Shown here in pieces: positions 46,230 to 57,278 of a stretch of 64,000 nt of DNA (positions within the stretch are counted from its first letter, which is position 1; each line of letters begins with the position of its first letter). A program made the translations under genes and the position numbers. This stretch comes from Allium sativum (lineage: Eukaryota; Streptophyta; Magnoliopsida; Asparagales; Amaryllidaceae): positions 481,491,514 through 481,555,513 of the forward strand of contig CM060925.1 of assembly GCA_030737875.1 (NCBI GenBank), written 5' to 3'. The notes under the pieces were generated by a model. It was not told where the DNA came from and did not search any database. It saw nothing but the letters and a program-made list of their open reading frames with translations.

Positions 46230-47060
46230 TCATTTGGCATTGTCTACCAGATATATTCGGAAGTCAATCTCCCGCTCCGGAGGTAAGCCCTTCACCCCCT
46301 CAAACACATCCGAGTATTCCCGGACCACTCTAACAGATCGCAAACTCTCGACCGACGTGTCAAGCGATTCTAGATAACTTAGCATAACAGTTTCCATGGG
46401 ATTACAAGAGATCTCGAGAGTGTTACCCAAGCGGGTCATAAGCCTAACAACTCTCCCTTCAAAATCAAGAACGGCACCCCTACTGGATAACCAGTCCATG
46501 CCCAAAACTAACCGATAGCCCGTGAAGCCCAAAAAGCATCACATCTAAACTCAACGCTAAGTATAGAAACTTTCAAACCCAAACACATCATGGAGCCCCA
46601 ATTGGGTTTGAAACAACTAAGGGATCATTTACTAAACTGGTGTCTAAGTGCAGTGACTCAACTAACAATGATGAGATAAACGAACTCGATGCGTCAGAAT
46701 CAAATAAAGTTCGAACCGGATAATAAAGAAATCCAAATTCTAACCTAGACGGTCCTATCCCCATCTAGTACACTAGCAGTGAGGGAATACAACTACCCTC
46801 CAGGAGATTCCATACCTTGCCCATGCCCCTTTGGACAATCCTAATAAGGTGTCCTATTCCTCCAAAAGGATAACTACTAGCCCTCTTCTTCCCATTTTCC
46901 ACTCGTAACCTCCCACCAATGAGGTTTCATCCTTCATTAACCAAACAACTATTTGAGCCTTCCTCCCATCGTCTATCCAATAGGTACCTACAAGTCCTCC
47001 TCCTTCTTGAACTAACTTCTAGTCCGACTAATATCTAAGTCCCTTGAAGTGGTTTTCCAT
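46230..47060 (-). pseudogene. gag: gag-protease remnant of Element 2
   Basis: On the - strand a short gag piece is readable near 46985-46890 (GRKAQI, then VVWLMKDE..., the counterpart of the Element 1 gag core). The zinc-knuckle region is largely missing, and the protease active site appears near 46700 as LFDSDASSSFIS, with the Gly of DSG changed to Asp. From 46532 to 46230 a 100-codon frame covers the end of protease and start of RT ([16 protein letters not shown]...[14 protein letters not shown]). The gag part is several hundred bases shorter than in Element 1. Confidence 0.8.
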
Positions 47061-47285
47061 TCTTATCTATCTTAGAAAGATCATCCATACGCGGAGGGGA
47101 AACTCAGAACGAGCGAGGAAGAGATTCAAAACGGAGAATTTGAAAGATATAGATATGGCTATTGGGGATTATGCTTTTCTTTCAAAAACTTTTCTCTTAA
47201 AAGACATGTTTTTGAAAATACTCCTTTCAAAAATATTCTTAGAAAATAGTTTTTCTAAAAAAAATATCTGTTCTGGTAACCTTAA

Positions 47286-47297
47286 GCTCTGATACCA
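47286..47297 (-). other. Element 2 primer-binding site
   Basis: Reverse complement TGGTATCAGAGC, 2 bp from the right LTR. Confidence 0.95.
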
Positions 47298-48459
47298 CGT
47301 GTAACACCCCACACCCGCTACGGTCACTCACTAAGGGAATGCCATAACATCGGTGGAGTATTTTAAGTGAATATAGAACAGAAAAATTACAACAAGACAG
47401 ATATAAGTAATATTTGAGAATTTAAAACATCATTTCATTGCAGCGGAAAGTAAAACATGTTTGGTTACACCAAAACCATAAACAAAGGTCAAGTACATAA
47501 TATCCATCCTGATAAAACAAAAGTACATAATCCCACTACATAACTTAATAGCCATAATAGAAAAGATAAACTGAGCTTTACATCGACAGTCCAAACTCCA
47601 AAAGATAGATAAAGCAGTCTGATCAAAGCCCACTAGTGCTAGGCCCACTCTGATAACCTGAGGGTTGGAAAAAAAAGATAAAAACAACGGGGTCAGACAT
47701 AAGTCTTAGCGAGTCCTATAACTTTAACAATCCAATCATTAAAGTAACCAGAGTAAGACATAAGCTTGATATACGGTAACGACTGGGGATAAATGGCTAC
47801 ACTAAGCAGCCAACTAGACTTAGAATGAACTACGATAACCGTAAAGACGCGCCTATCCACCCAAGAATAATTACTATATTGCACCACCCCAGATCTACCC
47901 ACCCAAGGGTAATTCCTACACTGCACCGCACCAGTTCTACCCACCAAGGGTAATTCCTACTTAAAGGTTGATCCCACTAAGTGTACTTAGTAATTTTACC
48001 CAGTAGTTTCTTGTACCCCTAGCTGACTACATAGGTGCCGTCTGCCCTATCTCCGCTAGGTGTACCCACTACTCCCCAAGCGATCAGCTCCCTAACGTAG
48101 ATACCCGTGTTGGCCCCACAATGGGGTGTATCACTCCCCAAAGTGGCAACCCGACACAACAAATGGTGCACGACTTATATCTACACGATGCAACAACGTC
48201 TTACCTACCAGCCCGGGTCCACACACGCATATGAAACCCGTTGGACTCGCGTTGCCACCGCTACCCCGCTTTGGCCTCTTACAGTCAAGCCCAATATGCG
48301 TGTCCCGTCCTCGACTTGGGTCGAGCCCACAAAGATACGTTTGGGATATTGGTTGAAATGGGCCCCCACAAGCTACCCACCTAAGCTTGTCATTTCTAGT
48401 GAATCCCACTTAACCCTTTAACCATGTCCACTTACATGTTATAAATTTTGGTTAAGTCT

Positions 48460-48760
48460 TTTAATCATATTTTAATTGCCACTTAAGGCCCCCACAAGCT
48501 ACTACTTAAGCTTGTCATTTAATCATATTTCAATTGCCACTTAAGGCCCCCACAAGCTACTACTTAAGCTTGTCATTTAATCATATTTCAATTTCCACTT
48601 AAGGCACTCACAAGCTACTACTTAAGCTTGTCATTTAATCATATTTCAATTGCCACTTAAGGCCCCCACAAGCTACTACTTAAGCTTGTCATTTAATCAT
48701 ATTTCAATTGCCACTTAAGGCACCCACAAGCTACTACTTAAGCTTGTTATTTAATTAATT
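48460..48760. repeat. ~58-bp tandem repeat (5 units), right LTR of Element 2
   Basis: Counterpart of 41235-41535, followed by catgccacccaaggcac repeats to about 48990. Confidence 0.92.
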
Positions 48761-49074
48761 GCCACTTAAGGCACCCACTAGATTTCCACATGCCACCCAA
48801 GGCACTTACTTGATTCCCACATGCCACCCAAGGCACTTACTTAACCCTTTAATCATGTTTAATTACATGTTCCACTTTGGTTAAGTATTCTAATCGTATT
48901 TTCTATTGCAACCCAAGGCGACCCACTAGTTTCCTCATGCCACCCAAGGCACCCCCACTAGTTACTACATGCCACCCAAGGCACCCACTTAACCCCTCAT
49001 GCCTCACTACATGCTAATTTGGTTAAGTGTTTCTTAATTAATTAAGATCGTAACCTTTGTAAAGACCTCTCACA

Positions 49075-49270
49075 TTAGACTGTCTTTTATGGCAGCTGGA
49101 TATGCCGGTTGGTTCCGGGCAGCCTTACACCATAACAGAGTCTAACCTCGTGTCTTTACACTTGTCACATATTTAGTTTATGACTAAGACCTCTCACATT
49201 GGGCCAATCATTTGTAGCCGCTGGATTTGCCGGTCGGTTCCGGGCAGTCTTATGCTACAAAAGGGTCCAA
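49075..49270 (-). ncRNA. Paired two-stem hairpin modules, Element 2 right LTR (candidate structured RNA)
   Basis: Modules at 49075-49145 and 49199-49270, matching 41850-42045 with stems preserved. Confidence 0.65.
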
Positions 49271-49619
49271 CCTCGTGTCTTAGTAGATTAATTACACCTA
49301 ATTAATCACCCCCATAATTTGTATTAATTATCCCTAATTAATTACAAATATTTAAGAATATGGGTAGACCTAACTCAATAGGTAAATTCCCAATTCCATA
49401 ATATGGGTAGGCCTAACTTAATAGGTAAATTCCCAATTATGTCCATCCACTTTATGGTATGTTTAATCATACCCACTTCACACAATTTTACGTGTTCATT
49501 AATTTTTACCCCATCGTCCCCACGTAAATACGTTAACATGACATACTTCAAAAGAGAAGATTCATCATACACACAATGGGTTCAACTTAGCATATCATTA
49601 GCATTATCATGGATTTAAA

Positions 49620-50190
49620 AGGTGTCAACTTGCATATATGACCATAAACCCCACTTGCATAAATAACCAACCCAAACTTGCATGAATCACATATGTCATA
49701 AAGATGGTAACTTGCTTAAATGTTCATGTCATAGACCTATCATAAAGGTGTCAACTTGCATACATGTCATAGGTCTAAAAGGGATGAACTTGCACATGTA
49801 CTTATGTCATACATAGAGGCAACTTGCATATATTATGCATATCATAAAAAGAGACAAACTTGCATATGAACTTGCATCATAAATTGCATATGAACTTGCA
49901 TCATAACTTGCATATGAACTTGCATAACATGCCATACTTAGAGGCAAACTTGCATATATTATGCATATCATAAAAAGAGACAAACTTGCATAGATTATGC
50001 ATATTATAGATCCAAACTCATAGGTTAAACTTGCATGTCATGTCACTTATTTCACACATGATTCTAGCATAAAACCAAGCATTTAACTTGCATAAAACCA
50101 AACACTTAGCATGCATAAAACCAAACACTTAGCATGCATAAAACCCACCACTTAACATGCATAAACCCAAACACTTAACTTGCATAAACA
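49620..50190. repeat. cttgcat-rich degenerate repeats, right LTR of Element 2
   Basis: Counterpart of 42390-42990. Confidence 0.8.
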
Positions 50191-50519
50191 TAGTGTCATC
50201 ATGACTAAGTGTTAAACATAGTGATTAGCAAACTAGCATCATAACATATGACCTAAAACCCATTGATCCGCAAGCAAAACCATATGATCTCATCACATCT
50301 CATCTACTTAGTTTAACAATTGGTTATTAAAGTGATAGAAACTCACAAACTCCAAGATTAGCTCCTTAGATAGTTGCTAGAGTTGAAGTAGAGGTGGATT
50401 AGTAGTTGATTAGCTTGCAATCCTCTTCACTCATTAGTGGAGGCTCCTTTTAAGTTGCATTTTGGCGGCATAATGGCATAATTTCTATTTTTAGTATGGA
50501 TTAGGGTAGTCTTAGGGTG

Positions 50520-50528
50520 TATTTATAG
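50520..50528 (-). promoter_or_regulatory. TATA box of Element 2 5' LTR
   Basis: CTATAAATA on the - strand, 456 bp into the LTR and about 120 bp after the GTCGAC palindromes, an offset very close to that in Element 1. Confidence 0.7.
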
Positions 50529-50647
50529 GATTAGGTTGTGTTTTAGACCCTTAGATTAACCCTAGGTTAGTTTAGGTCCGTCAGATTTCGTCCCAAGCCC
50601 TCCAACCCAGCCCAAAACTCAACCAGGTGCGCCCAAGCTAGAATCAG

Positions 50648-50740
50648 CCGACAGGGCAAGTCGACAGCCCTGTCGACTGCCAAGTCGACAGGCATGTCGA
50701 CAGGCAAGTCGACAGCCCTGTCGACAGCCAAGTCGACTTG
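50648..50740. repeat. GTCGAC palindrome cluster, right LTR of Element 2
   Basis: Counterpart of 43431-43515; one perfect palindrome is at 50660-50677. Confidence 0.9.
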
Positions 50741-50984
50741 GCTGGGCGGGAGTTTTCCCGCCTGGCCCCCATTTCTGCATGTTTCGAAATTCAAATTTCC
50801 CGAAAACTTCTTTGGGCCTTAACCGGGTCATACGGACTCCGATTTACAAAATTTCGGACTCTATTTCGCGTATTTTTCCGAGACGAACGCAATGACGCAG
50901 CCCGTTTCCCCCAATTCTCACATCTGAGATTATTTATTCTATAATTAGTGAATATCAGTGTTAACTGAAATTCGGGGTGTTACA

Positions 50985-50989
50985 ATACG
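50985..50989. repeat. Target-site duplication of Element 2, right
   Basis: atacg; the empty site is cacaacatacgcctc in the other LTR of Element 4. Confidence 0.95.
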
Positions 50990-52261
50990 CCTCATTCCAA
51001 TTCAGAATATCCTTTTTATTCACGAAATCACATTCTTAGGGAAAGGTTCCGATTAATTATATCCAAGATAAATTCTTTAAAATTTATCCTTTAATCTTCC
51101 TTTGGATGTCGTTTCAAACCAAATTATGGTTTTCTAAACTAGTCGAGATTAGCGAACCGTAACGAAGTAATTATTTATTTTATTTCCCAATCCCAACCTA
51201 TTCATCCCATGAAGCCAAACTAGTAATACTCCATATCTAACACCCCAGTGTTATCGGTAAAATTAATTACCATCTCGTGTTCAAATCTAATTAAAGATTT
51301 AACTATCGCTTTGGAGCAAAACTGGTGATACTCCATCCTCGCTTATTTGTCAAATTTGATAATTTAGATTATCAATTCGAATTTCAATCTAATTGCAGAT
51401 TCATTAAAACTCCTTTTACTGGGTTAAAGAAGTAGGTGTTATTTAAAGCATAGTTCACGACAAACCCAAATCACATTCTATTTGTTATCGGGTTAAAGAA
51501 CTAGTGTTATTTAAAACACCGTTCACGATAAACCCATTTCAAATCCAATCAAATATATTAGAAATTCCGATTATTTAAAACCCCTTTTTGAATCTAATTT
51601 ATTTATTTAAAAATAATTGGGTTTTAAATTTAGTTCAAAACTAGTTCATTTCGATAAAAATCTATTTTTATCTTTTCAAATGTGGAGATTTTCATCCCAA
51701 TTTTTTCCAAATCATTTCTTATGATTTTACACAAATTATTACTATTTTTAATAATTTTATCAAGGCCCGTACAGTCGATTTCCAACAATGGCCATCGAAT
51801 TGCACTTACAACGACCTTTTTCAAATTTGATTTGGACGTATCTCCAAATCCAACCGTTAGATTTTGAATTTCAAATATTCGTTAGAAAGCCCTTTTTGAT
51901 ACGAACCCAACGGTTCCGGTTTTAGGAGAATCCGACGGTCGGATCTCCCGTAATGTCCGTTTGAAATAAATGGTCGAAATTCACGAACTGCCGCGGCGCG
52001 GCGTGTTCTTTTCAGGCCATTTATATTATATATATAATATATATTTCGTCGATTTCTATTTGAAATGAATTATATAAATAGATTTGAATTCGTTTCAAAA
52101 ACAATTTCAACCTCCATTTCAATTCAAAGCAAAATTGAATTCTTCTTTATAAGTTCGTTTTAAAATTCATTTCTATTCAATTCAAATTTCAATTCAATTT
52201 GAATTCATTTCAATTCGCTTTCTATTCAATTTGAATTCGTTTTCAATTCAATTCAATTTCA

Positions 52262-52450
52262 AAGTCGTTTTCTATTCGATTCAATTCAAATTGGTTTTCT
52301 ATTCGATTCAATTCAAATTGGTTTTCTATTCGATTCAATTCAAATTGGTTTTCTATTCGATTCAATTCAAATTGGTTTTCTATTCGATTCAATTCAAATT
52401 GGTTTTATATTCGATTCAATTCAAATTGGTTTTCTATTCGATTCAAATTT
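52262..52450. repeat. 27-bp tandem array, left LTR of Element 4
   Basis: About seven units of ttttctattcgattcaattcaaattgg. The open frame at 52231-52575 is a by-product of the array, whose period is a multiple of three. Confidence 0.93.
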
Positions 52451-52584
52451 GTTTTCTATTCAATTCAATTCGAATTCATTTCAATTATTCGATTTCGAAA
52501 TCTCTTTTCAATATTCATTTTAAAATGAATAAAATCGATATAAATATCGTTCACGTCAAAATGACGTCAATCTAATCAACCCGG

Positions 52585-53072
52585 CTTCATATATTTCTAT
52601 TTTCAAATATTCTATTTCAAATATTTTCTTTTCAAATATTTCTATTTCAAATATTTCGTTTTCAAATATTTCTATTTCAAATATTCTATTTCAAATATTT
52701 TCTTTTCAAATATTTCTATTTCAAATATTCTATTTCAAATATTTCTATTTCAAATCTTTCTATTTCAAATATTTTCTTTTCAAATATTTCTATTTCAAAT
52801 ATTTCGTTTTCAAATATTTCTATTTCAAATATTCTATTTCAAATATTTTCTTTTCAAATATTTCTATTTCAAATATTCTATTTCAAATATTTTCTTTTCA
52901 AATATTTCTATTTCAAATATTTCGTTTTCAAATATTTCTATTTTAAATATTCTATTTCAAATATTTCTATTTCAAATATTTCGTTTTCAAATATTTCTAT
53001 TTCAAATATTTCGTTTTCAAATATTTCTATTTCAAATATTCTATTTCAAATATTTCTATTTCAAATATTTCG
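52585..53072. repeat. caaatatttctattt array, left LTR of Element 4
   Basis: About 30 units of 14-17 bp (caaatatttctatttcaaatattc, ...tttcgtttt variants) in a mixed higher-order pattern. Confidence 0.93.
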
Positions 53073-53228
53073 TTCAACACATGACTAATCTCAACGGATG
53101 AGTACAGTCAACACATGAACCTTTATATTATATTGATAAAGATGTAAATTTTATTATTAAAATATTTCGTTCAACACATGACTAATCTCAACGGATGAGT
53201 ACAGTCAACACATGAACCTTTATATTAT
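53072..53228. repeat. ~60-bp direct repeat pair, left LTR of Element 4
   Basis: cgttcaacacatgactaatc...cctttatattat occurs at 53072-53131 and 53168-53228. Confidence 0.92.
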
Positions 53229-54077
53229 AATATTCTTTATCTTCTAAATTGGAATGAGGCCCAATCAATCACCATATAAAATTAATTATATGGATTTTCA
53301 TACAACACATGTATATAATAGCATTGAAAAATAATCAACCATCAACCAAAGTGCACTACACTGTATAAGCATCAACTATAGATATCTAACGCTTATAACA
53401 GCCTGTCAATCAATCGATCGACATATTTAATCAATTAGGATGAGTGAACTTCATATTTCATCCCAACACCCGTGTGGGGTTTCAAATCAACAACCACAGA
53501 TTTTTATTTGTGCAGTTGGGCGATGTGTAAAATTTATCGTCCCAATCAATGTCATTCAAATAGGTGTACATAAACAAACCGTCCGGTTTGTAAATGAATA
53601 TTTATTTATTCACTTCACGTTAAAAATTATATTTTTAACGATAAAATATTTTATTTTAACACATGAATTTCTATTCAGTTCATTCTTTCAATAAAATGAT
53701 ATTTTATTTTTCTAACTTATTTTAGAAAATTTCGGCGGCATAACGGCACGATACTAGAAACGGGACGAGGCATGGCCTTATCCCCGGTCTAGTGAAGGCC
53801 CACGCCATTCACAAATCAATCCTCATTTTCCAATTCACCAAACAATCAATTTCAATCAAATAATCTAACTAATTTTTGAAATCAAACAAACAAGTCCATG
53901 GTCTGTGGACGATTGTGTCGGGTGCTACTAAACACCGTCTACATCCTAGTATATATATATAACTAGAAAAAGACATTTAAAGGTGAGAAATTCTCACCGA
54001 TAGCTATCCAATATCACGACTCTTCATTTAGAGAAGTCTTCGTCGTTCTCGCCTTTCTTCACTTTCGTCACCCGTAT

Positions 54078-54300
54078 TCACTACATATATAAAAATCGAA
54101 TTTTTACTTTGCTATTCAAAATATAAAAATCGAATTTTTACTTCGCTATTCAATATATAAAAATCGAGTTTTTTACTTTGCTATTCAATATATAAAAATC
54201 GAATTTTTACTTTGCTATTCAATATATAAAAATTGAATTTTTACTTTGCTATTCAATATAAAAAAAACGAATTTTTACTTCGCTACTATATAGATAAAAA
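54078..54300. repeat. ~34-bp tandem array, left LTR of Element 4
   Basis: Five to six units of tataaaaatcgaatttttactttgctattcaa; each carries the inverted repeat aaaatcgaattttt. Confidence 0.92.
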
Positions 54301-54364
54301 AATATATTTTCACATCGATGTTCATATAGTAAAGATTATATTTTTATCACGCCATTCTTCATAT

Positions 54365-54565
54365 AAAGATTTCACCTTTTCAAAAATAAATATTTCGCCT
54401 TTTCAAAAATAAAGATTTCGCTTTTCAAAAAATAAAGATTTCGCCTTTTCAAAAATAAAGATTTCGCCTTTTCAAAAATAAAGATTTCGCTTTTCAAAAA
54501 ATAAAGATTTCGCTTTTCAAAAAATAAAGATTTCGCTTTTCAAAAAATAAAGATTTCGCCTTTCT
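54365..54565. repeat. ~24-bp tandem array, left LTR of Element 4
   Basis: About eight units of aaaataaagatttcgccttttc. Confidence 0.92.
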
Positions 54566-54954
54566 ACCTATAAAAATATCGTCTTTTTATATCCTACCAT
54601 ATAAAGATCACATCTTTATTATCTATATAATATGAAAATTATATTTTCAACCTTTACATGCGATAAAAATTATATTTTTAACCTTTCTATATAATAAAAA
54701 TTATATTTTTTCCTATAAAAATCCTATTTTTATTATCGCCATTATATAAAAATTCCACCTTTCATTTATTTAAAAATCTTATCTTTACTATCTTAAAAAT
54801 CCTCTCTTTCCTCTATTAAAAATCGTACATCTTCTCTATTAAAAATCGTATCTCTTTATGACTAAAAATCAGTTTTGAAATTACACAAAAAAAATTAGTT
54901 TTGTAATTACACAAAAAAAAAACAGTTTTGAAATTAAACAAAAATCAGAAACTT

Positions 54955-55270
54955 ACTGTCTTTCTAAGCAGGGAGGAGGGTTCACCATTCGCCGCGGGGT
55001 GCCAGAGCGGAGGTCATGGGGGATGCGCATCTGGTGGATGGTGCTCATCTCGATGGCGGCGGAGGCAGTCAAGCGGAGGTGGGGCGAATGGTGGTGTCGG
55101 CGGTGGAATGGCTCTGGGTGGTTGCGGGTTTCTTGAACTTGGGGTTTCGGAGTAGGTGAAGGTCGAGGAGGGAGTGAGGCTGGATGGAGGGGAGGCGGTG
55201 GGTGGCGCGCGGTGGCATCGGCGGTGGAGGAGGCGGCTTCGTGGTTGTTGAGAGTTTTTCTTTTTTTCCA
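54955..55270. other. GC-rich island in left LTR of Element 4
   Basis: About 315 bp of GC- and CpG-rich sequence inside AT-rich LTR. Overlapping open frames exist on both strands (54928-55155 +, 55276-54953 -, 55271-55014 -), which is expected of such composition, so I do not call a gene. On the sense (-) strand the first ~320 bases encode a Pro/His/Arg-rich low-complexity peptide. The origin could be a captured gene fragment or a CpG-rich promoter/leader segment. Confidence 0.6.
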
Positions 55271-55294
55271 TTTCATCGATCTGAATTAATGATT

Positions 55295-55314
55295 GGGGGG
55301 GGGGGGGGGGGGGG
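55295..55314. repeat. G homopolymer, left LTR of Element 4
   Basis: Twenty consecutive G. The right LTR has 11 G at 63226-63236. Confidence 0.95.
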
Positions 55315-56240
55315 CAGAGAGAAGTTAAGGGAGGGAGGGGAAAGTTTAATTTATTTAATTATTTTAATTGCAAAAGGTTGACTTTCACAAACGACCACTA
55401 AACGAGGCCCACCGCCTGTCGTTCATAGCGTTTTACCCCCATTCCGAACACAATGGGATATGTATCGCAAGCTGATTCGATCGTTTCGATCAGTTTTCGT
55501 TGAATTTACATTTAAATCGCTATATTGCATTTTAAACGTACATTTCAAATTACCGGGGTCACATACTAACTAGAAAAATTCCAGAAAAATATTTTCTAGC
55601 TTCGTATTGACGATACGGTCCTAACAAAACTAATTTCGTCAAATTCTGAGACCGTTAGAAAAATGGCCATTTTCCAGTCGATTAAAATCAACTAAAACCG
55701 GTCAAACGCATTTTCCTTTGCCACGCTCACATATTGATTCGAAAAATTATGAAATTTGAAACCTAGCAATAATTTGACATCACGGATCCAACAAAAGTGG
55801 TTTCGTCGAAATCCGAGGTCGCTTGCAAAATTTCCATTTTTAAGGGCCTGAATTCCATAGCGACTATTCAGAATTTTCAACTGGACATATCTTTTGATTC
55901 CCGCTATGAAATTTTGATTTTTCGGATTCGCTGGAAAGATATTATTAATTAGATCCTAATGTTTTTTATTTCACTAAAATCCGGATTGTTTTGCACCCGG
56001 TACATTCAATTGAATTTTGAAATCGAATTATCGAACTACCGCGCCATTTTCAATTCTATTTATAATTATATATAATTATTTATATTCTAACGAAGGCGTA
56101 TATAATATATACGTTCTATTCTATTTAAAATAAAATTTCTCGTCGATAATATTTAAAATAATCTATTTTAAAAATTCAAAATTCGTCAAAATTGCCAAAA
56201 TAAAATTTTTTAAACTGGCCCAGATTTTCGGGTTATTACA

Positions 56241-56252
56241 ATCTCCCCCACT
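56241..56252 (-). other. Element 4 polypurine tract
   Basis: Sense strand reads AAGTGGGGGAGAT, directly before the LTR start TGTAATAACCCG. Confidence 0.9.
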
Positions 56253-57266
56253 TAAAACTTTTCGTCCCCGAAAAGGAACAAAGTCGAAAGTGGTTTGATT
56301 AATCAACTCTACGTTCGATCTGGTTTCCATTCTCCAACTTTACAGTTTCTGAGAATTTTCAAATTTTCAAAAATTTGGCTAACACCCTAAATTTTCGAAA
56401 AATTTCGCCATAACCTCCCCTGCACCGGGAGCCACGGGAAAATCCCAAAATCGCCATACAGGCCTTCTGATCTCAAAATGAAAAAGAAAAAGCCAAGCGG
56501 CTAGCCCATAGGCTCATAAAATCATCATCACCCAAACAAAACAGTAAATTATAGTAAACATGTACCTATTTGTCGGGCAAACAAATTTTATTCTCTGCTC
56601 TAGCCTCCTTGCTATGACATGTTCCATGCAAGTATATGTATATACAAGCAAATGCGACCAATTTTCAATACAATTTAATATTAGGTTCAATTAGGCATAA
56701 TGGTTCAAAATTATCAAACAAATAAACAAATAACACAAACATCAATCAATTAGTGAATTAGAGTTTCAAATCCATAAAATTTTGATACATATACAGAAAA
56801 TCTTGTTTTTGATGCCAATTCACAACAATGTGTTCTAACTATATAAGTTTTGGTTCTCACACCAGTCTAATGGAAGTATATAGAAAATCACACCTTCGAA
56901 ACACGAACATAAATTCTGATGATGATATATCAATCATCAGAATCATCTCCGGGTGTCTATAATGTGATTCTATATCTATCCAGTATATTAAAACTTCGAA
57001 TATACGTTCATGACGCGTATACGCAAAACCTTTATATATTGGATTGTCCATATTCAAAATAAATAAATAATTAAATACGTGTAAAACGATTTAAATTTTC
57101 AAAACAAAATTGTTTTCATTGGAAAAATATACTCTTCACACCCGTTCTAGGATACTACTGATCCCATCTCTAACGAGTCATTCTAATTGGATATTGCTAA
57201 TCCAATATCTGATGAATTCTTTCGTATGGTTCTAATGTGTCTTGTTCTCGAGCTCTGTAAACCAAA

Positions 57267-57278
57267 GCTCTGATACCA
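57267..57278 (-). other. Element 4 primer-binding site
   Basis: Reverse complement TGGTATCAGAGC, 1 bp from the right LTR. Confidence 0.95.

Larger units (their letters stand above)
40074..50984 (-). mobile_element. Element 2: Ty3/gypsy Tekay-type, deleted interior, nested in Element 4
   Basis: LTRs 40074-43759 (3,686 bp) and 47300-50984 (3,685 bp) enclose 3,540 bp. The exact 5-bp duplication atacg flanks it (40069-40073, 50985-50989), and the empty site is visible in the right LTR of Element 4 at 58923-58927. The PBS complement at 47286-47297 and polypurine complement at 43761-43770 give the - orientation. The interior holds fragments of gag, protease, RT and integrase with several deletions and frameshifts. 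The LTRs differ at only a few dozen visible positions, so the insertion is recent, and it was probably already defective when it moved. Confidence 0.95.
47300..50984 (-). repeat. Element 2 right LTR (5' LTR in sense orientation)
   Basis: Colinear with 40074-43759. TATA CTATAAATA at 50528-50520, donor-like GTGAGT 50346-50341, hairpin modules 49270-49075, acceptor-like site 47660-47658, TTTCCGCTG 47449-47441. Confidence 0.95.
50985..56240 (-). repeat. Element 4 left LTR, second part
   Basis: Resumes with the duplicated atacg at 50985-50989 and is colinear with 58923-64000. It contains five tandem arrays, a donor-like GTGAGA within an inverted repeat (GGTGAGAA/TTCTCACC, 53982-53998), a GC-rich island and a 20-G run. 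Confidence 0.92.

Noticed and set aside
52231..52575. 114-codon open frame of repeated FYSIQFKLV units (also 60169-60513)
   Set aside because: The frame is produced by a 27-bp tandem array whose period is divisible by three. No start context, no known domain, and both copies lie in LTRs.
54953..55276. 107-codon - strand Pro/His/Arg-rich frame and overlapping + strand frame
   Set aside because: GC-rich composition opens several frames on both strands, and identity between the two copies reflects recent LTR duplication. Kept as a compositional island, not a gene.
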